The position numbers were made by a program, and so were the translations under genes. A stretch of DNA of 64,000 bases from Streptomyces nymphaeiformis (GTDB lineage Bacteria; Actinomycetota; Actinomycetes; Streptomycetales; Streptomycetaceae). Positions within the stretch are counted from its first letter, which is position 1. Each line of letters opens with the position of its first letter. Positions 10,032-18,965 of the stretch are shown here, piece after piece. The stretch spans positions 694,360-758,359 of the forward strand of contig NZ_JACHJY010000004.1 of NCBI RefSeq assembly GCF_014203895.1, written 5' to 3'. Under the pieces are notes generated by a model, which worked only from the letters and a program-made list of their open reading frames with translations, did no database searches and was not told the origin of the DNA.

Positions 10032-10439
10032 TCAGGCCTGGGAGTAGAAGGCGTCGAGCTCGGTGATGTCCTCGACGCACTCGTCGACGTCCGAGACCTT
10101 GCCTCCGATGATCGTGAAGAACATGGCGCCGTTCATCTCGATCCCGCGATCGCCGTGTTCGGCGTAGAACTTGTGGGTCGAGATCACATGGCCACGGCCG
10201 TCGGGGTAGACGCCCCCCAGCTCGACGCGCATGGTGCCGGCGGTGTACTCGAACATCTCGCCGAACATGGTCAGGACGTTGTCGCGGCCCTTGAAGTGCC
10301 CGCCGAACCGGGTGCTGCCGGGGGCGTGGTGGGTACAGTCGCTGGTCATGGTGGCACCGAGTGCCTCCATGTCACCCTTGCCGAACGCTTCGTAGCCCCG
10401 GCGTATCAGGGCCGCGTCGGGGTGCTCGTGATGGGTCAT
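10032..10439 (-). CDS. SnoaL/NTF2-like ketosteroid-isomerase-fold protein
   Basis: The 135-residue protein has the NTF2-like fold signature: an N-terminal helix IRRGYEAFGKGDMEALGATM, a DCTHHAPG segment near residue 37, and later strands FKGRDNVLTMFGEMF and GGKVSDVDECVEDITELDAFY. The ATG at 10439 begins MTHHEHPDAALIRR. Proteins of this class bind small hydrophobic ligands or act as isomerases or cyclases, and the exact substrate cannot be inferred. It is convergent with purL and divergent from the sterol-carrier-like gene. Confidence 0.82.
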   Translation of the reverse strand: MTHHEHPDAALIRRGYEAFGKGDMEALGATMTSDCTHHAPGSTRFGGHFKGRDNVLTMFGEMFEYTAGTMRVELGGVYPDGRGHVISTHKFYAEHGDRGIEMNGAMFFTIIGGKVSDVDECVEDITELDAFYSQA

Positions 10440-10505
10440 GGTCCCGTCGCCTGCTTTCGCTGCGAGTGGCTCCGTTCCTTCCAGTCTCGGGGCTAGCCTC
10501 GGGCC

Positions 10506-11294
10506 ATGCCACCTGCCAAGAAGCGCGCCCGCAGTTACGACTCCGCCAAGACCAGGGCGGCCGTCCTCGCCCAGTTCCGGCACGTACGGGAGGCGGTGAC
10601 GGCGCTGACGCCCGAGCAGCTGGACGGGCCGACCCGGCTCGGGGAGTGGACCGTACGGGACCTGGCGGCGCACCTGACGATGGTGCTCGCGTCCCTGACC
10701 CGGAGGCTCGCGGAGCCCGAGCCGGAGAAGCGGGAACTCGCCCTGGTCGACTGGCCCCTGGCCACGGCGACGGCGGCGGGAAGCATCGACGAGGACACCC
10801 GGGCGATCGACGCGGGCGACCTGCCGGCGCTCTACGCGGAGACCCTCGCACGGTACGAGGAGGCGATCGGGGCCGTCTCCGACGAGCGGCTCGTCCCGAC
10901 GCGCTTCGGCGCGATGCGGCTCGGGGACTTCCTCGTGACCCGGACCGTCGAACTCGTCGTCCACACCGACGACCTGAACGCGGCGACCGGCGCCGACGTC
11001 CCGTACGACCGCCAGGCCCTCGCGGCCTGCACCCGGCTGCTCGCCGACGCGCTCGCGCAGAAGGCGCCGGGCGGGGCGGTCGAGGTGCGGATCCCGCCGT
11101 ACGCGGTGGTGCAGTGCGTGGAGGGCCCCCGGCACACCCGGGGCACCCCGCCGAACGTGGTGGAGACGGACCCGCTGACCTGGCTCAGGCTCGCCACGGG
11201 CCGTACGGAGTGGGCGGCGGAGCTGGACGCGGCCCACGTCGGCGCGAGCGGCGAGCGGGCGGACCTGAAGGCCCTGCTGCCCCTGATGGGGTAA
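10506..11294 (+). CDS. Maleylpyruvate isomerase/sterol-carrier family protein
   Basis: This 262-residue cytosolic protein has an N-terminal DinB-like MDMPI helical domain, shown by RLGEWTVRDLAAHLTMV and the metal-site-like DFLVTRTVELVVHTDDL. The C-terminal part, from about residue 165, is an SCP2-like domain (GGAVEVRIPPYAVVQC, then DPLTWLRLATGR). The fusion is common in actinobacteria, where it is usually called mycothiol-dependent or sterol-carrier-like, but its reaction is rarely known. It starts 66 bases from the divergent NTF2-like gene. Confidence 0.8.
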   Translation: MPPAKKRARSYDSAKTRAAVLAQFRHVREAVTALTPEQLDGPTRLGEWTVRDLAAHLTMVLASLTRRLAEPEPEKRELALVDWPLATATAAGSIDEDTRAIDAGDLPALYAETLARYEEAIGAVSDERLVPTRFGAMRLGDFLVTRTVELVVHTDDLNAATGADVPYDRQALAACTRLLADALAQKAPGGAVEVRIPPYAVVQCVEGPRHTRGTPPNVVETDPLTWLRLATGRTEWAAELDAAHVGASGERADLKALLPLMG

Positions 11295-11333
11295 CCGGCG
11301 GAACCGTACGGCCGCTCCCTCCGTCCCATCGGC

Positions 11334-12137
11334 ATGCCGAAGCCACGCGCACACGCCGTCCTGGTCCCCCTCCTCCTGCTCACGGCCTGCGGTACGGGAG
11401 GAGGGGCGGGGAGCGGTGCGGGAGAGCCCGACCTGCCGGTCGCCGGCACGTACTGGACGGTCGACGCGGTCACGGTCGACGGCGTCAGGTCCGTCGCGCC
11501 CGACGGAGCGCGCGTCGACTTCGGGGAGAAGGACTTCGTCGGGGGGAACGCCGGCTGCAACACCTTCGGCGCCCCCGTCCTGCTCCGGGGCGACACCCTC
11601 ACCGTCACCCAGGCCGAGGTGACCGGCATGGCCTGCTCCGGCGACCGGGGGCGCTTCGAGACGGAGTTCCTGAAGGTCTTCTCGGGCCCGCTGAAGGGGA
11701 CGATGAAGGGCGACGGCCTGCGGCTCGCCTCGGCCGACGGGCGCAACAGCGTGGAGCTGACCACCGAGTCGGCCGTCCCGCTGCGCGGCACCACCTGGAA
11801 GATCGACGGGCTGGTCTCGAAGGACACGGCCTCCTCCCTGCCCGCCGGCAGCGGGGCCAAGGCGCGGTTCACGGTCGGCGCCGACGGCCGGGTCACCGGG
11901 AACCTGGGCTGCAACAACTTCTCCGCGCACGCCCGCGTCGACGAGAAGGCCCGCACCCTCACCGTCGAGGGCCCGGCGGCGACGACCCGGATGATCTGCA
12001 CGCCCCCGCAGATGACGCTGGAGACGCGGCTGTACGAGCTCCTCGACGGCCCGCTGACCTATCGGCTGAACCACCGAACGCTGACCCTCACCGACGCCTC
12101 CGGAGAGGGCCTCACGGCGACCCCGAGCGCCCGCTGA
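11334..12137 (+). CDS. Lipoprotein with two META (HslJ-like) domains
   Basis: The 267-residue exported lipoprotein has a short signal peptide with lipobox LLTAC and lipidated C19. Two META/HslJ-like repeats follow: the first has GGNAGCNTFGAP and GMACSG, the second GNLGCNNFSAH and MICTPPQM. The cysteine pairs in both repeats could form disulfides outside the membrane. META domains occur in heat-shock and envelope stress proteins of unclear function. It follows the sterol-carrier-like gene closely and precedes purF by 216 bases. Confidence 0.85.
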   Translation: MPKPRAHAVLVPLLLLTACGTGGGAGSGAGEPDLPVAGTYWTVDAVTVDGVRSVAPDGARVDFGEKDFVGGNAGCNTFGAPVLLRGDTLTVTQAEVTGMACSGDRGRFETEFLKVFSGPLKGTMKGDGLRLASADGRNSVELTTESAVPLRGTTWKIDGLVSKDTASSLPAGSGAKARFTVGADGRVTGNLGCNNFSAHARVDEKARTLTVEGPAATTRMICTPPQMTLETRLYELLDGPLTYRLNHRTLTLTDASGEGLTATPSAR

Positions 12138-12353
12138 GCTGCCACCGACTGCGGCGTCCGTCACATCGCGGGACCACCCCGGGCCTGGTACGAGCGTCCG
12201 CTCTCCGGGGCCCGGGGGCCGGAATCCCTTACCCCGCCTGCTTCGTAGGCCCCTCCAAGCCAGAGTTGATCATTTCGTGCGATCGCACGAGGGCCGCCAC
12301 CTCCACATTTCCTCAATTCGGACCAGTGGTCGAGCCCGTCTACACTCGGAAAC

Positions 12354-13880
12354 GTGCCACGCGGAGACGGTCGACTCAATCACGATCTGCTCCCCGGTGA
12401 GAAAGGCCCCCAGGACGCTTGTGGCGTCTTCGGTGTCTGGGCTCCGGGTGAAGAGGTCGCAAAGCTCACGTACTTCGGGCTCTACGCCCTCCAGCATCGG
12501 GGCCAGGAATCCGCGGGAATCGCGGTAAGCAATGGCTCCCAGATCCTCGTCTTCAAGGACATGGGACTCGTCTCCCAGGTCTTCGACGAGACTTCTCTCG
12601 GTTCCCTCCAGGGTCATATCGCGGTCGGTCACGCCCGCTACTCGACCACCGGGGCTTCCACGTGGGAGAACGCGCAGCCGACGTTCCGGGCGACCGCCCA
12701 GGGCTCGATCGCGCTCGGCCACAACGGCAACCTGGTGAACACGGCGCAGCTCGCCGAGATGGTCGCGGACCTCCCCAAGAAGGAGGGCCGGACCAACCGG
12801 GTCGCTGCCACCAACGACACCGACCTGGTCACCGCGCTCCTCGCGGGCCAGGTGGACGAGGACGGCACGCCGCTCACCATCGAGCAGGCGGCCGCGAAGG
12901 TCCTCCCCGAGGTCCGGGGCGCCTTCTCCCTCGTCTTCATGGACGAGCACACGCTCTACGCGGCCCGTGACCCGCAGGGCATCCGCCCGCTGGTCCTCGG
13001 CCGTCTGGAGCGCGGCTGGGTCGTCGCGTCCGAGTCCGCCGCCCTCGACATCTGCGGCGCCAGCTTCGTCCGCGAGGTCGAGCCGGGCGAGATGATCGCG
13101 ATCGACGAGAACGGCATCCGCACCTCGCGATTCGCGGAAGCGAAGCCCAAGGGCTGTGTCTTCGAGTACGTGTACCTGGCCCGCCCGGACACGGACATCG
13201 CCGGACGGAACGTGTACCTCTCCCGCGTGGAGATGGGCCGCCGCCTCGCGAAGGAGGCGCCCGTCGAGGCCGACCTGGTGATAGCGACGCCGGAGTCCGG
13301 CACCCCCGCCGCCATCGGCTACGCGGAGGCCTCGGGCATCCCCTTCGGCGCCGGCCTGGTGAAGAACGCCTATGTCGGGCGCACCTTCATCCAGCCCTCC
13401 CAGACCATCCGCCAGCTGGGCATCCGGCTGAAGCTGAACCCCCTCAAGGAAGTCATCAAGGGGAAGAAGCTCGTGGTCGTCGACGACTCGATCGTCCGCG
13501 GCAACACCCAGCGCGCCCTGGTCCGGATGCTCCGCGAGGCCGGTGCGGCCGAGGTCCACATCCGGATCTCCTCGCCGCCGGTCAAGTGGCCCTGCTTCTT
13601 CGGCATCGACTTCGCGACCCGCGCGGAGCTGATCGCCAACGGGATGTCGGTCGACGAGATCGGCAAGTCGCTGGGCGCGGACTCGCTCTCGTACATCTCC
13701 CTGGAGGGGATGATCGAGGCGACCACGATCCAGAAGCCGAACCTCTGCCGTGCCTGCTTCGACGGCGAGTACCCGATGGAGCTGCCGGACCCCGAGCTGC
13801 TCGGCAAGCAGCTCCTGGAGACCGAGCTGGCCGCCGGCCCGGCCGCCACCGCGGCCTCCGACGCGCTCCGTCGCCCGTAA
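12354..13880 (+). CDS. purF: Amidophosphoribosyltransferase (glutamine PRPP amidotransferase)
   Basis: PurF makes 5-phosphoribosylamine from PRPP and glutamine, the committed step of purine synthesis. The 508-residue precursor carries a 22-residue propeptide ahead of the nucleophile C23 (QDACGVFG). The PRPP loop VVVDDSIVRGNT lies at 374-385. Cysteines 268, 414, 465 and 468 match the four ligands of the B. subtilis-type 4Fe-4S cluster, so this is the iron-sulphur, feedback-regulated form. The GTG at 12354 gives MPRGDGRLNHD. purM follows after an 86-base gap with a strong hairpin. Confidence 0.98.
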   Translation: MPRGDGRLNHDLLPGEKGPQDACGVFGVWAPGEEVAKLTYFGLYALQHRGQESAGIAVSNGSQILVFKDMGLVSQVFDETSLGSLQGHIAVGHARYSTTGASTWENAQPTFRATAQGSIALGHNGNLVNTAQLAEMVADLPKKEGRTNRVAATNDTDLVTALLAGQVDEDGTPLTIEQAAAKVLPEVRGAFSLVFMDEHTLYAARDPQGIRPLVLGRLERGWVVASESAALDICGASFVREVEPGEMIAIDENGIRTSRFAEAKPKGCVFEYVYLARPDTDIAGRNVYLSRVEMGRRLAKEAPVEADLVIATPESGTPAAIGYAEASGIPFGAGLVKNAYVGRTFIQPSQTIRQLGIRLKLNPLKEVIKGKKLVVVDDSIVRGNTQRALVRMLREAGAAEVHIRISSPPVKWPCFFGIDFATRAELIANGMSVDEIGKSLGADSLSYISLEGMIEATTIQKPNLCRACFDGEYPMELPDPELLGKQLLETELAAGPAATAASDALRRP

Positions 13881-13887
13881 GACCCCC

Positions 13888-13920
13888 ACCGCCCGTGCCG
13901 CGACCCGCGGCACGGGCGGT
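13888..13920. terminator. Strong hairpin between purF and purM
   Basis: A perfect 15-bp stem (ACCGCCCGTGCCGCG) closes a three-base loop just after the purF stop. With no U-tract it may act as partial terminator, processing site or 3' stabiliser, and it could set the purM-to-purF ratio. Confidence 0.7.
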
Positions 13921-13966
13921 ACGAGCAGCACGAGCTGTAGTACGACGACACGAAAGTTCTCACCCC

Positions 13967-15034
13967 ATGACTGAGACCACCGGTGCCTCCTACGCGAGCG
14001 CGGGCGTCGACATCGAAGCGGGCGACCGCGCCGTCGAGCTCATGAAGGAGTGGGTGAAGAAGACGCAGCGCCCCGAGGTCCTCGGTGGCCTCGGCGGCTT
14101 CGCCGGCCTCTTCGACGCCTCCGCCCTCAAGCGCTACGAGCGTCCGCTGCTCGCCTCGGCGACCGACGGCGTCGGCACGAAGGTCGACATCGCCCGCCAG
14201 ATGGGCGTGTACGACACGATCGGCCACGACCTGGTCGCGATGGTCATGGACGACATCGTCGTCTGCGGCGCCGAGCCGCTCTTCATGACCGACTACATCT
14301 GCGTCGGCAAGGTCCACCCCGAGCGCGTCGCCGCCATCGTCAAGGGCATCGCCGAGGGCTGCGTCCTGGCCGGCTGCGCCCTGGTCGGCGGCGAGACGGC
14401 GGAGCACCCGGGCCTCCTCGGCCCGGACGACTTCGACGTCGCCGGCGCGGGCACGGGTGTCGTGGAGTACGACCGGCTGCTCGGCGCGGACCGCATCCGT
14501 ACGGGGGACGCGGTCATCGCCATGGCGTCCTCGGGCCTTCACTCCAACGGGTACTCGCTCGTCCGCCACGTGGTCTTCGACCGCGCCGGCATGACCCTCG
14601 ACCAGCAGGTCGAGGAGCTCGGCCGGACGCTCGGCGAGGAGCTCCTGGAGCCCACGAAGATCTACTCGCTGGACTGCCTGGCCCTCACCCGGACCACGGA
14701 CGTCCACGCCTTCAGCCACATCACGGGCGGCGGCCTGGCCGCCAACCTGGCCCGGGTCATCCCGGACGGGCTGCACGCCACGGTCGACCGCTCGACCTGG
14801 ACGCCGGGTGCGATCTTCGACCTGGTCGGCAAGGCCGGTCAGGTGGAGCGCCTGGAGCTGGAGAAGACCCTGAACATGGGCGTCGGCATGATGGCCGTCG
14901 TGCCGGCCGAGTCCGTGGACGTGGCCCTGGCGACCCTGGAGGACCGCGGGGTCGAGGCCTGGGTCGCGGGCGAGATCACCGAGCGCGGGGCGCACACGAC
15001 GGGCGCTGAGCTGGTCGGGACGTATTCAAATTAG
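13967..15034 (+). CDS. purM: Phosphoribosylformylglycinamidine cyclo-ligase (AIR synthase)
   Basis: PurM closes the imidazole ring of FGAM to AIR with ATP, step 5 of the pathway. The 355-residue protein shows the family segments SYASAGVDIEAGDR near the start, DGVGTKVDIA, GHDLVAMVMDDIVVCGAEPL and HITGGGLAANLARV. It shares the PurM/PurL fold. The ATG has no obvious strong Shine-Dalgarno. Position directly after purF, with the same direction, suggests a two-gene unit interrupted by the 13888-13920 hairpin. Confidence 0.97.
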   Translation: MTETTGASYASAGVDIEAGDRAVELMKEWVKKTQRPEVLGGLGGFAGLFDASALKRYERPLLASATDGVGTKVDIARQMGVYDTIGHDLVAMVMDDIVVCGAEPLFMTDYICVGKVHPERVAAIVKGIAEGCVLAGCALVGGETAEHPGLLGPDDFDVAGAGTGVVEYDRLLGADRIRTGDAVIAMASSGLHSNGYSLVRHVVFDRAGMTLDQQVEELGRTLGEELLEPTKIYSLDCLALTRTTDVHAFSHITGGGLAANLARVIPDGLHATVDRSTWTPGAIFDLVGKAGQVERLELEKTLNMGVGMMAVVPAESVDVALATLEDRGVEAWVAGEITERGAHTTGAELVGTYSN

Positions 15035-15055
15035 AGGCGTCGCGAAGTAAGTCTG

Positions 15056-15100
15056 ACGTCGAAGGCGGGGCGCTCCTGGGGGGCGCCCCGCCTTCGACGT
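15056..15100. terminator. purM terminator hairpin
   Basis: An 18-bp perfect stem (ACGTCGAAGGCGGGGCGC) with a nine-base loop follows purM by 21 bases. It lies between convergent genes and is one of the strongest hairpins in the window. Confidence 0.9.
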
Positions 15101-15153
15101 ATCCGCTCTCGGCACCATCCCTACGCGGACAGCATCCCTCCGCGGACAGCACA

Positions 15154-15186
15154 GAAACCCGGACGGGTGACCCCGGTCCGGGTTTC
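15154..15186. terminator. Hairpin terminator of the DUF3073 gene
   Basis: An 11-bp stem of GAAACCCGGAC and its complement lies 20 bases beyond the DUF3073 stop on the minus strand. Together with 15056-15100 it forms a back-to-back terminator pair. Confidence 0.8.
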
Positions 15187-15205
15187 GGTGTTGCGATTCA
15201 GAAGG

Positions 15206-15460
15206 TCAAGCGCGACGCGGGGACGAGCTCGGACCGGACTCGTCGTCCTCGTCCTCGTCGTCCGTGTTGTAGAGATCCGCGTACTGGGCGTACGGGTCGT
15301 CTTCCTCGTCGTCGTCCTCGAACGGCTCGCCATTCGGCGGCTGGCTCGAAGTCGAAGCGCCCAGCTCATTGGCCAGACGCGTCAGGTCTGTCCCGCCGCT
15401 GCTGTACTTCAGCTGGCGGGCGACCTTGGTCTGCTTGGCCTTTGCCCGGCCGCGCCCCAT
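15206..15460 (-). CDS. DUF3073 family small acidic protein
   Basis: The 84-residue protein starts with a basic segment (MGRGRAKAKQTKVARQLKY) and ends in a very acidic tract (EDDDEEDDPYAQYADLY, then DDEDEDDE). This basic-to-acidic layout and its place beside purM match the actinobacterial DUF3073 family, whose function is unknown. The ATG at 15460 has GAGGGGG eight bases upstream. The charge pattern suggests a nucleic-acid- or ribosome-associated protein, which is only an inference. Confidence 0.88.
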   Translation of the reverse strand: MGRGRAKAKQTKVARQLKYSSGGTDLTRLANELGASTSSQPPNGEPFEDDDEEDDPYAQYADLYNTDDEDEDDESGPSSSPRRA

Positions 15461-15750
15461 GGCTCGACCCCCTCGGTGACGGGGCTCTTCGGCCCCAGAG
15501 TCTTGACACGCGTTCATGATTCGGAACGGACTCTCGACAGAGAGACCGATCCGTAGGGCTTCAACGGTACCTGTTTCCGTGGGTCTACGGTACGCCGCGC
15601 GCATCACATACCCCGGTACAGAACCTTCGAGGTGCCCTTTCCTCGCTGGTCAATCGCGATTTTAACCTCTTCTTGAGCGCCGACCCGCCGATGGGCGTGA
15701 GCGAAGTCTCGCCCGGCGGCGGGCCGGCCCTCCGTACTGCCGGGCGCGGA

Positions 15751-16842
15751 TCAGGCGCGGCGGGCGTCCGCCATGCGCTGCTCGGCGATCCGGTCGGCCG
15801 CGGCGGCCGGCGGAATGCCGTCGGACTTCGCACGTGCGAAGATCTCCAGGGTGGTGTCGAAGATCTTCGTGGCCTTCGCCTTGCAGCGGTCGAAGTCGAA
15901 GCCGTGCAGCTCGTCGGCGACCTGGATCACGCCACCGGCGTTGACCACGTAGTCGGGCGCGTAGAGGATGCCGCGCGCCTCCAGGTCCTTCTCGACGCCC
16001 GGGTGGGCCAGCTGGTTGTTGGCCGCGCCGCAGACGATCTTCGCGGTGAGGACCGGGACGGTCTCGTCGTTCAGGGCGCCGCCCAGCGCGCAGGGCGCGT
16101 AGACGTCGAGGCCCTCGACGCGGATGAGCGCGTCGGTGTCGGCGACCACGGTGACCTGCGGGTGCTTGTCGGTGATCCGGCACACCGACTCCTCGCGCAC
16201 ATCGGTGATCACGACCTCGGCGCCGTCCTCCAGGAGGTGCTCGACGAGGTAGTGGCCGACCTTGCCGACGCCCGCGACGCCGACCTTGCGGCCGCGCAGG
16301 GTCGGGTCGCCCCACACGGTCTGCGCGGCGGCGCGCATGCCCTGGAAGACGCCGAAGGCGGTGAGGACGGAGGAGTCGCCGGCGCCGCCGTTCTCGGGGG
16401 AGCGGCCGGTGGTCCACTGGTTGGTGCGGGCGACGACGTCCATGTCGGCGACGTAGGTGCCGACGTCGCAGGCCGTGACGTACCGGCCGCCGAGGGAGGC
16501 GACGAAGCGGCCGTAGGCGAGGAGGAGCTCCTCGGTCTTGATCTGCTCCGGGTCGCCGATGATGACGGCCTTGCCGCCGCCCAGGTCGAGTCCGGCCATG
16601 GCGTTCTTGTACGACATGCCGCGCGACAGGTTGAGCGCGTCGGCGATCGCCTCGGCCTCGGTGGCGTACGGGTAGAAGCGGGTGCCGCCGAGGGCGGGGC
16701 CCAGGGCGGTGGAGTGGAGGGCGATGACGGCCTTGAGGCCGGTGGCGCGGTCCTGACAGAGCACGACTTGCTCGTGGCCACCCTGCTCCGAGTGGAACAG
16801 GGTGTTGAGTACGTCGACAGGAACGCCGGTCACATCGGTCAC
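15751..16842 (-). CDS. vdh: Valine (branched-chain amino acid) dehydrogenase
   Basis: The enzyme oxidatively deaminates valine and related amino acids to 2-keto acids with NAD, feeding short-chain acyl-CoA precursors used for fatty acids and polyketides. The 363-residue protein has the Glu/Leu/Val dehydrogenase fold: the substrate Lys in GLDLGGGKAVI, the segment VTACDVGTYVADMD, and a Rossmann motif GVAGVGKVGHYLVEHL. Length and sequence match the Streptomyces Vdh family. I prefer the GTG at 16842 because GGGAG lies eight bases upstream; a TTG five codons earlier is open but unsupported. It is divergent from the hypothetical gene at 16998. Confidence 0.95.
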   Translation of the reverse strand: MTDVTGVPVDVLNTLFHSEQGGHEQVVLCQDRATGLKAVIALHSTALGPALGGTRFYPYATEAEAIADALNLSRGMSYKNAMAGLDLGGGKAVIIGDPEQIKTEELLLAYGRFVASLGGRYVTACDVGTYVADMDVVARTNQWTTGRSPENGGAGDSSVLTAFGVFQGMRAAAQTVWGDPTLRGRKVGVAGVGKVGHYLVEHLLEDGAEVVITDVREESVCRITDKHPQVTVVADTDALIRVEGLDVYAPCALGGALNDETVPVLTAKIVCGAANNQLAHPGVEKDLEARGILYAPDYVVNAGGVIQVADELHGFDFDRCKAKATKIFDTTLEIFARAKSDGIPPAAAADRIAEQRMADARRA

Positions 16843-16997
16843 GGTGGTGACTCCCAAGTACGAAGCGGCGGTTGCGGCCCTCCCTGTGGGTGGGGGAGGA
16901 CCAGATCGGGAAGAGAGTAAGTCCTACCTGGGCGTAGATCGGCCGCAGTGCTCAGGATCACCCCCTCCCGGAGTACCTCCGTGGAAGGATTTGCGAC

Positions 16998-17858
16998 ATG
17001 TCGGTCGCCTCCACGGTCCCCGTTCCCTACGCGTCCTATCTGCGGGTGTACGAGCCGCTGGCCGCGTTCCCCGAGCCGGAGCGGTCCCACTGGGCCCGGT
17101 ACGCGCGCCGGGCCCGCATCCCGGGGGCGCAGGAGGAGCTGCGCCGCTCGCTCGCGGACCTGCTGCCGACGCCCCCGGTGCCGGTGCCGGTCCACGAGAG
17201 CGGGGAGGCCTTCGTGGCGCATCTGGACGGGGTGGTGGTGATCTGCCCGTGGCGGACCCGGCTGCGCGGCTGGCTGGCCCTGGAGGAGCTGACGGCGGGC
17301 CCGTACCCGGCGTCGGTGCTGGACGCGATGCTGCCGCCGGTGGTCCGGGCGCAGGTGGCGGGCGACTACGAGCGCTGGCTGAGCCGGAACCCGGACGCCC
17401 GGCCGTGGATCCGCACCGGGGTCTGGCAGGTGCCGCTGCGCTGGTTCTCGCTCTTCGGGGACGAGGACCGGGAGTACGAGCCGGGGGAGTCCGGGAGCAC
17501 GGAGGCGGGCCGGGCGCCGGTGCTGCGGTACCGGACGACGATGGCGCAGGCGCGGCGGCGGCTGGCGCGGGCGCTGAAGGCGCTGCGGGAGTCGATCGAC
17601 GACGGTCCGATGACGGAGGGTCTGATCGAGGTGGGGCGCTGGCTGGAGGAGTTCCATCCGCGGGCGCTCGTGGAGCTGGACTTCGGCGGTCTGGTGCACG
17701 TGATGCCGGCCGGGTGGCTGGCGGAGGACCGTTCGGCGGCGCAGCTGGCGGAGGGGATCGCCGCGTTGCGGGCGGGGGACGGCGAGGCGGCGAGCGAGGT
17801 GTACGGGCGGCTCGCGGAGCGCTGGCGGAAGGTCAGGGACCTCCGTTACGCGAACTGA
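16998..17858 (+). CDS. Conserved hypothetical protein upstream of bldC
   Basis: I do not recognise a domain in this 286-residue protein. It is soluble, rich in Arg, Leu and Trp, with no signal peptide or membrane span. Visible features are tryptophan-rich central segments (VWQVPLRWFSLFGDEDREYEP) split by a charged linker, a basic helix QARRRLARALKALRES, and a C-terminal segment ELDFGGLVHVMPAGWL. The ATG has GGAAGGA at a good distance. It is divergent from vdh and lies upstream of bldC on the same strand, an arrangement I recall as conserved in Streptomyces. Confidence 0.8.
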   Translation: MSVASTVPVPYASYLRVYEPLAAFPEPERSHWARYARRARIPGAQEELRRSLADLLPTPPVPVPVHESGEAFVAHLDGVVVICPWRTRLRGWLALEELTAGPYPASVLDAMLPPVVRAQVAGDYERWLSRNPDARPWIRTGVWQVPLRWFSLFGDEDREYEPGESGSTEAGRAPVLRYRTTMAQARRRLARALKALRESIDDGPMTEGLIEVGRWLEEFHPRALVELDFGGLVHVMPAGWLAEDRSAAQLAEGIAALRAGDGEAASEVYGRLAERWRKVRDLRYAN

Positions 17859-18417
17859 CATCAGCCGGACAAGTTCGTCAGGTAGGTATCGACAAGACAT
17901 GTCCGGCGGGTGTAAATGATCTTGAGGGTGTGGCCGGTTTCCGTTGGCCGGGTCTTTCGCACCGATGGGGTGAGGTCGTTGGTCCTGATCCGGGCCTTTG
18001 GCTCAAGCGTGACGGACAGCACGTAACGCACTCTTGCGTCCATCACCCACCCTCGTGCCAAAATAGGACAAGGAGTCCGGGGAGGGTTCCTTCCGCCCAA
18101 GTTCGGGCGGAACGCTCAGCATTGCACTCTATGGGGGGTCTGAGGACTCCTGATCGCTCTGTGACTGATCGTCACAGTGGCGTGACTGTCCGTTATGGCA
18201 TGGTCAGTCGACTTCCGCCGCTGATGAACACCTGCGAGGGCAATTCCATCGGTTTGGCCGACGCGGCTGGACGGATGGTGTAGTTGTAGTGCCGAGGACA
18301 AGCCGTTCGTCCTATAACCGACTCGGCCCGCTTCTGCCATTTCGGGCAAGGCGGGTCAAGGTGCAGAATTTAGAGGAAAGAACCGAGATTGGTTCGGTTC
18401 TCCCGAGGAGGCCGCTC
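17859..18417. other. Long gene-free region upstream of bldC
   Basis: These 559 bases hold no convincing reading frame. They are less GC-rich than the flanks, especially 18050-18400, and presumably carry the bldC promoter and a long leader. I could not fix a single promoter with confidence. Confidence 0.6.
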
Positions 18418-18624
18418 ATGACCGCTCGCACCCCTGATGCCGAGCCGCTGCTGACCCCTGCCGAGGTTGCCACGATGTTCCGCGTGGACCCGAAGACGGT
18501 GACCCGTTGGGCCAAGGCCGGCAAGCTCACGTCCATCCGCACCCTGGGTGGGCACCGCCGGTACCGCGAGGCCGAGGTTCGCGCTCTGCTGGCGGGTATT
18601 CCGCAGCAGCGCAGCGAGGCCTGA
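18418..18624 (+). CDS. bldC: Developmental DNA-binding protein BldC (MerR-like)
   Basis: BldC is a 68-residue small winged-helix protein related to the DNA-binding domain of MerR. It represses premature sporulation genes and keeps the colony in vegetative growth by binding direct repeats cooperatively. The core LLTPAEVATMFRVDPKTV, TRWAKAGKLTSIRTLGGHRR and YREAEVRALL fill the whole protein, with no effector domain. The ATG has GAGGAGG six bases upstream. It is monocistronic, with a 559-base gene-free upstream region and a canonical terminator downstream. Confidence 0.97.
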   Translation: MTARTPDAEPLLTPAEVATMFRVDPKTVTRWAKAGKLTSIRTLGGHRRYREAEVRALLAGIPQQRSEA

Positions 18625-18965
18625 GGTCGCGCAGAACCACGCAGGACCCTGCAACACCCCGTAACACCGGGCCCGTCCGGATCCCCCAATCCGGTCGCCC
18701 ACCCCTAGTACTGCCGACGGGCTCCTGCCCCAACAGGTCTCCGTCAACGATCGCGCTGGACTCCGCCGGGTCCAGCGCGATCTTTTTTGTGCCCCGCGCC
18801 ACACTCTCTCCAGGGTGGTGCAATTGCACATATTAAATCCGGGTGGTGTAGGGAGGGTGTAAGTGCAGGGGTTTCTGAAACTCTTTCAGTGACACCCGTC
18901 ACACTGACGAAGTCTTGCCAAGAAACAGCCTCCCACTTCGCGGAACGCCGCCAACCGGCCGTTGG
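18625..18965. other. bldC 3' region
   Basis: This 341-base stretch between the convergent bldC and small CxxC gene holds the bldC terminator and a rather AT-rich section with the palindrome TGCAATTGCA at 18819-18828. I see no gene in it. Confidence 0.6.
18749..18788 (+). terminator. Intrinsic terminator of bldC
   Basis: A 12-bp stem (GATCGCGCTGGA) is followed directly by six Ts. It is the most classical intrinsic terminator in the window and points in the bldC direction. Confidence 0.95.
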
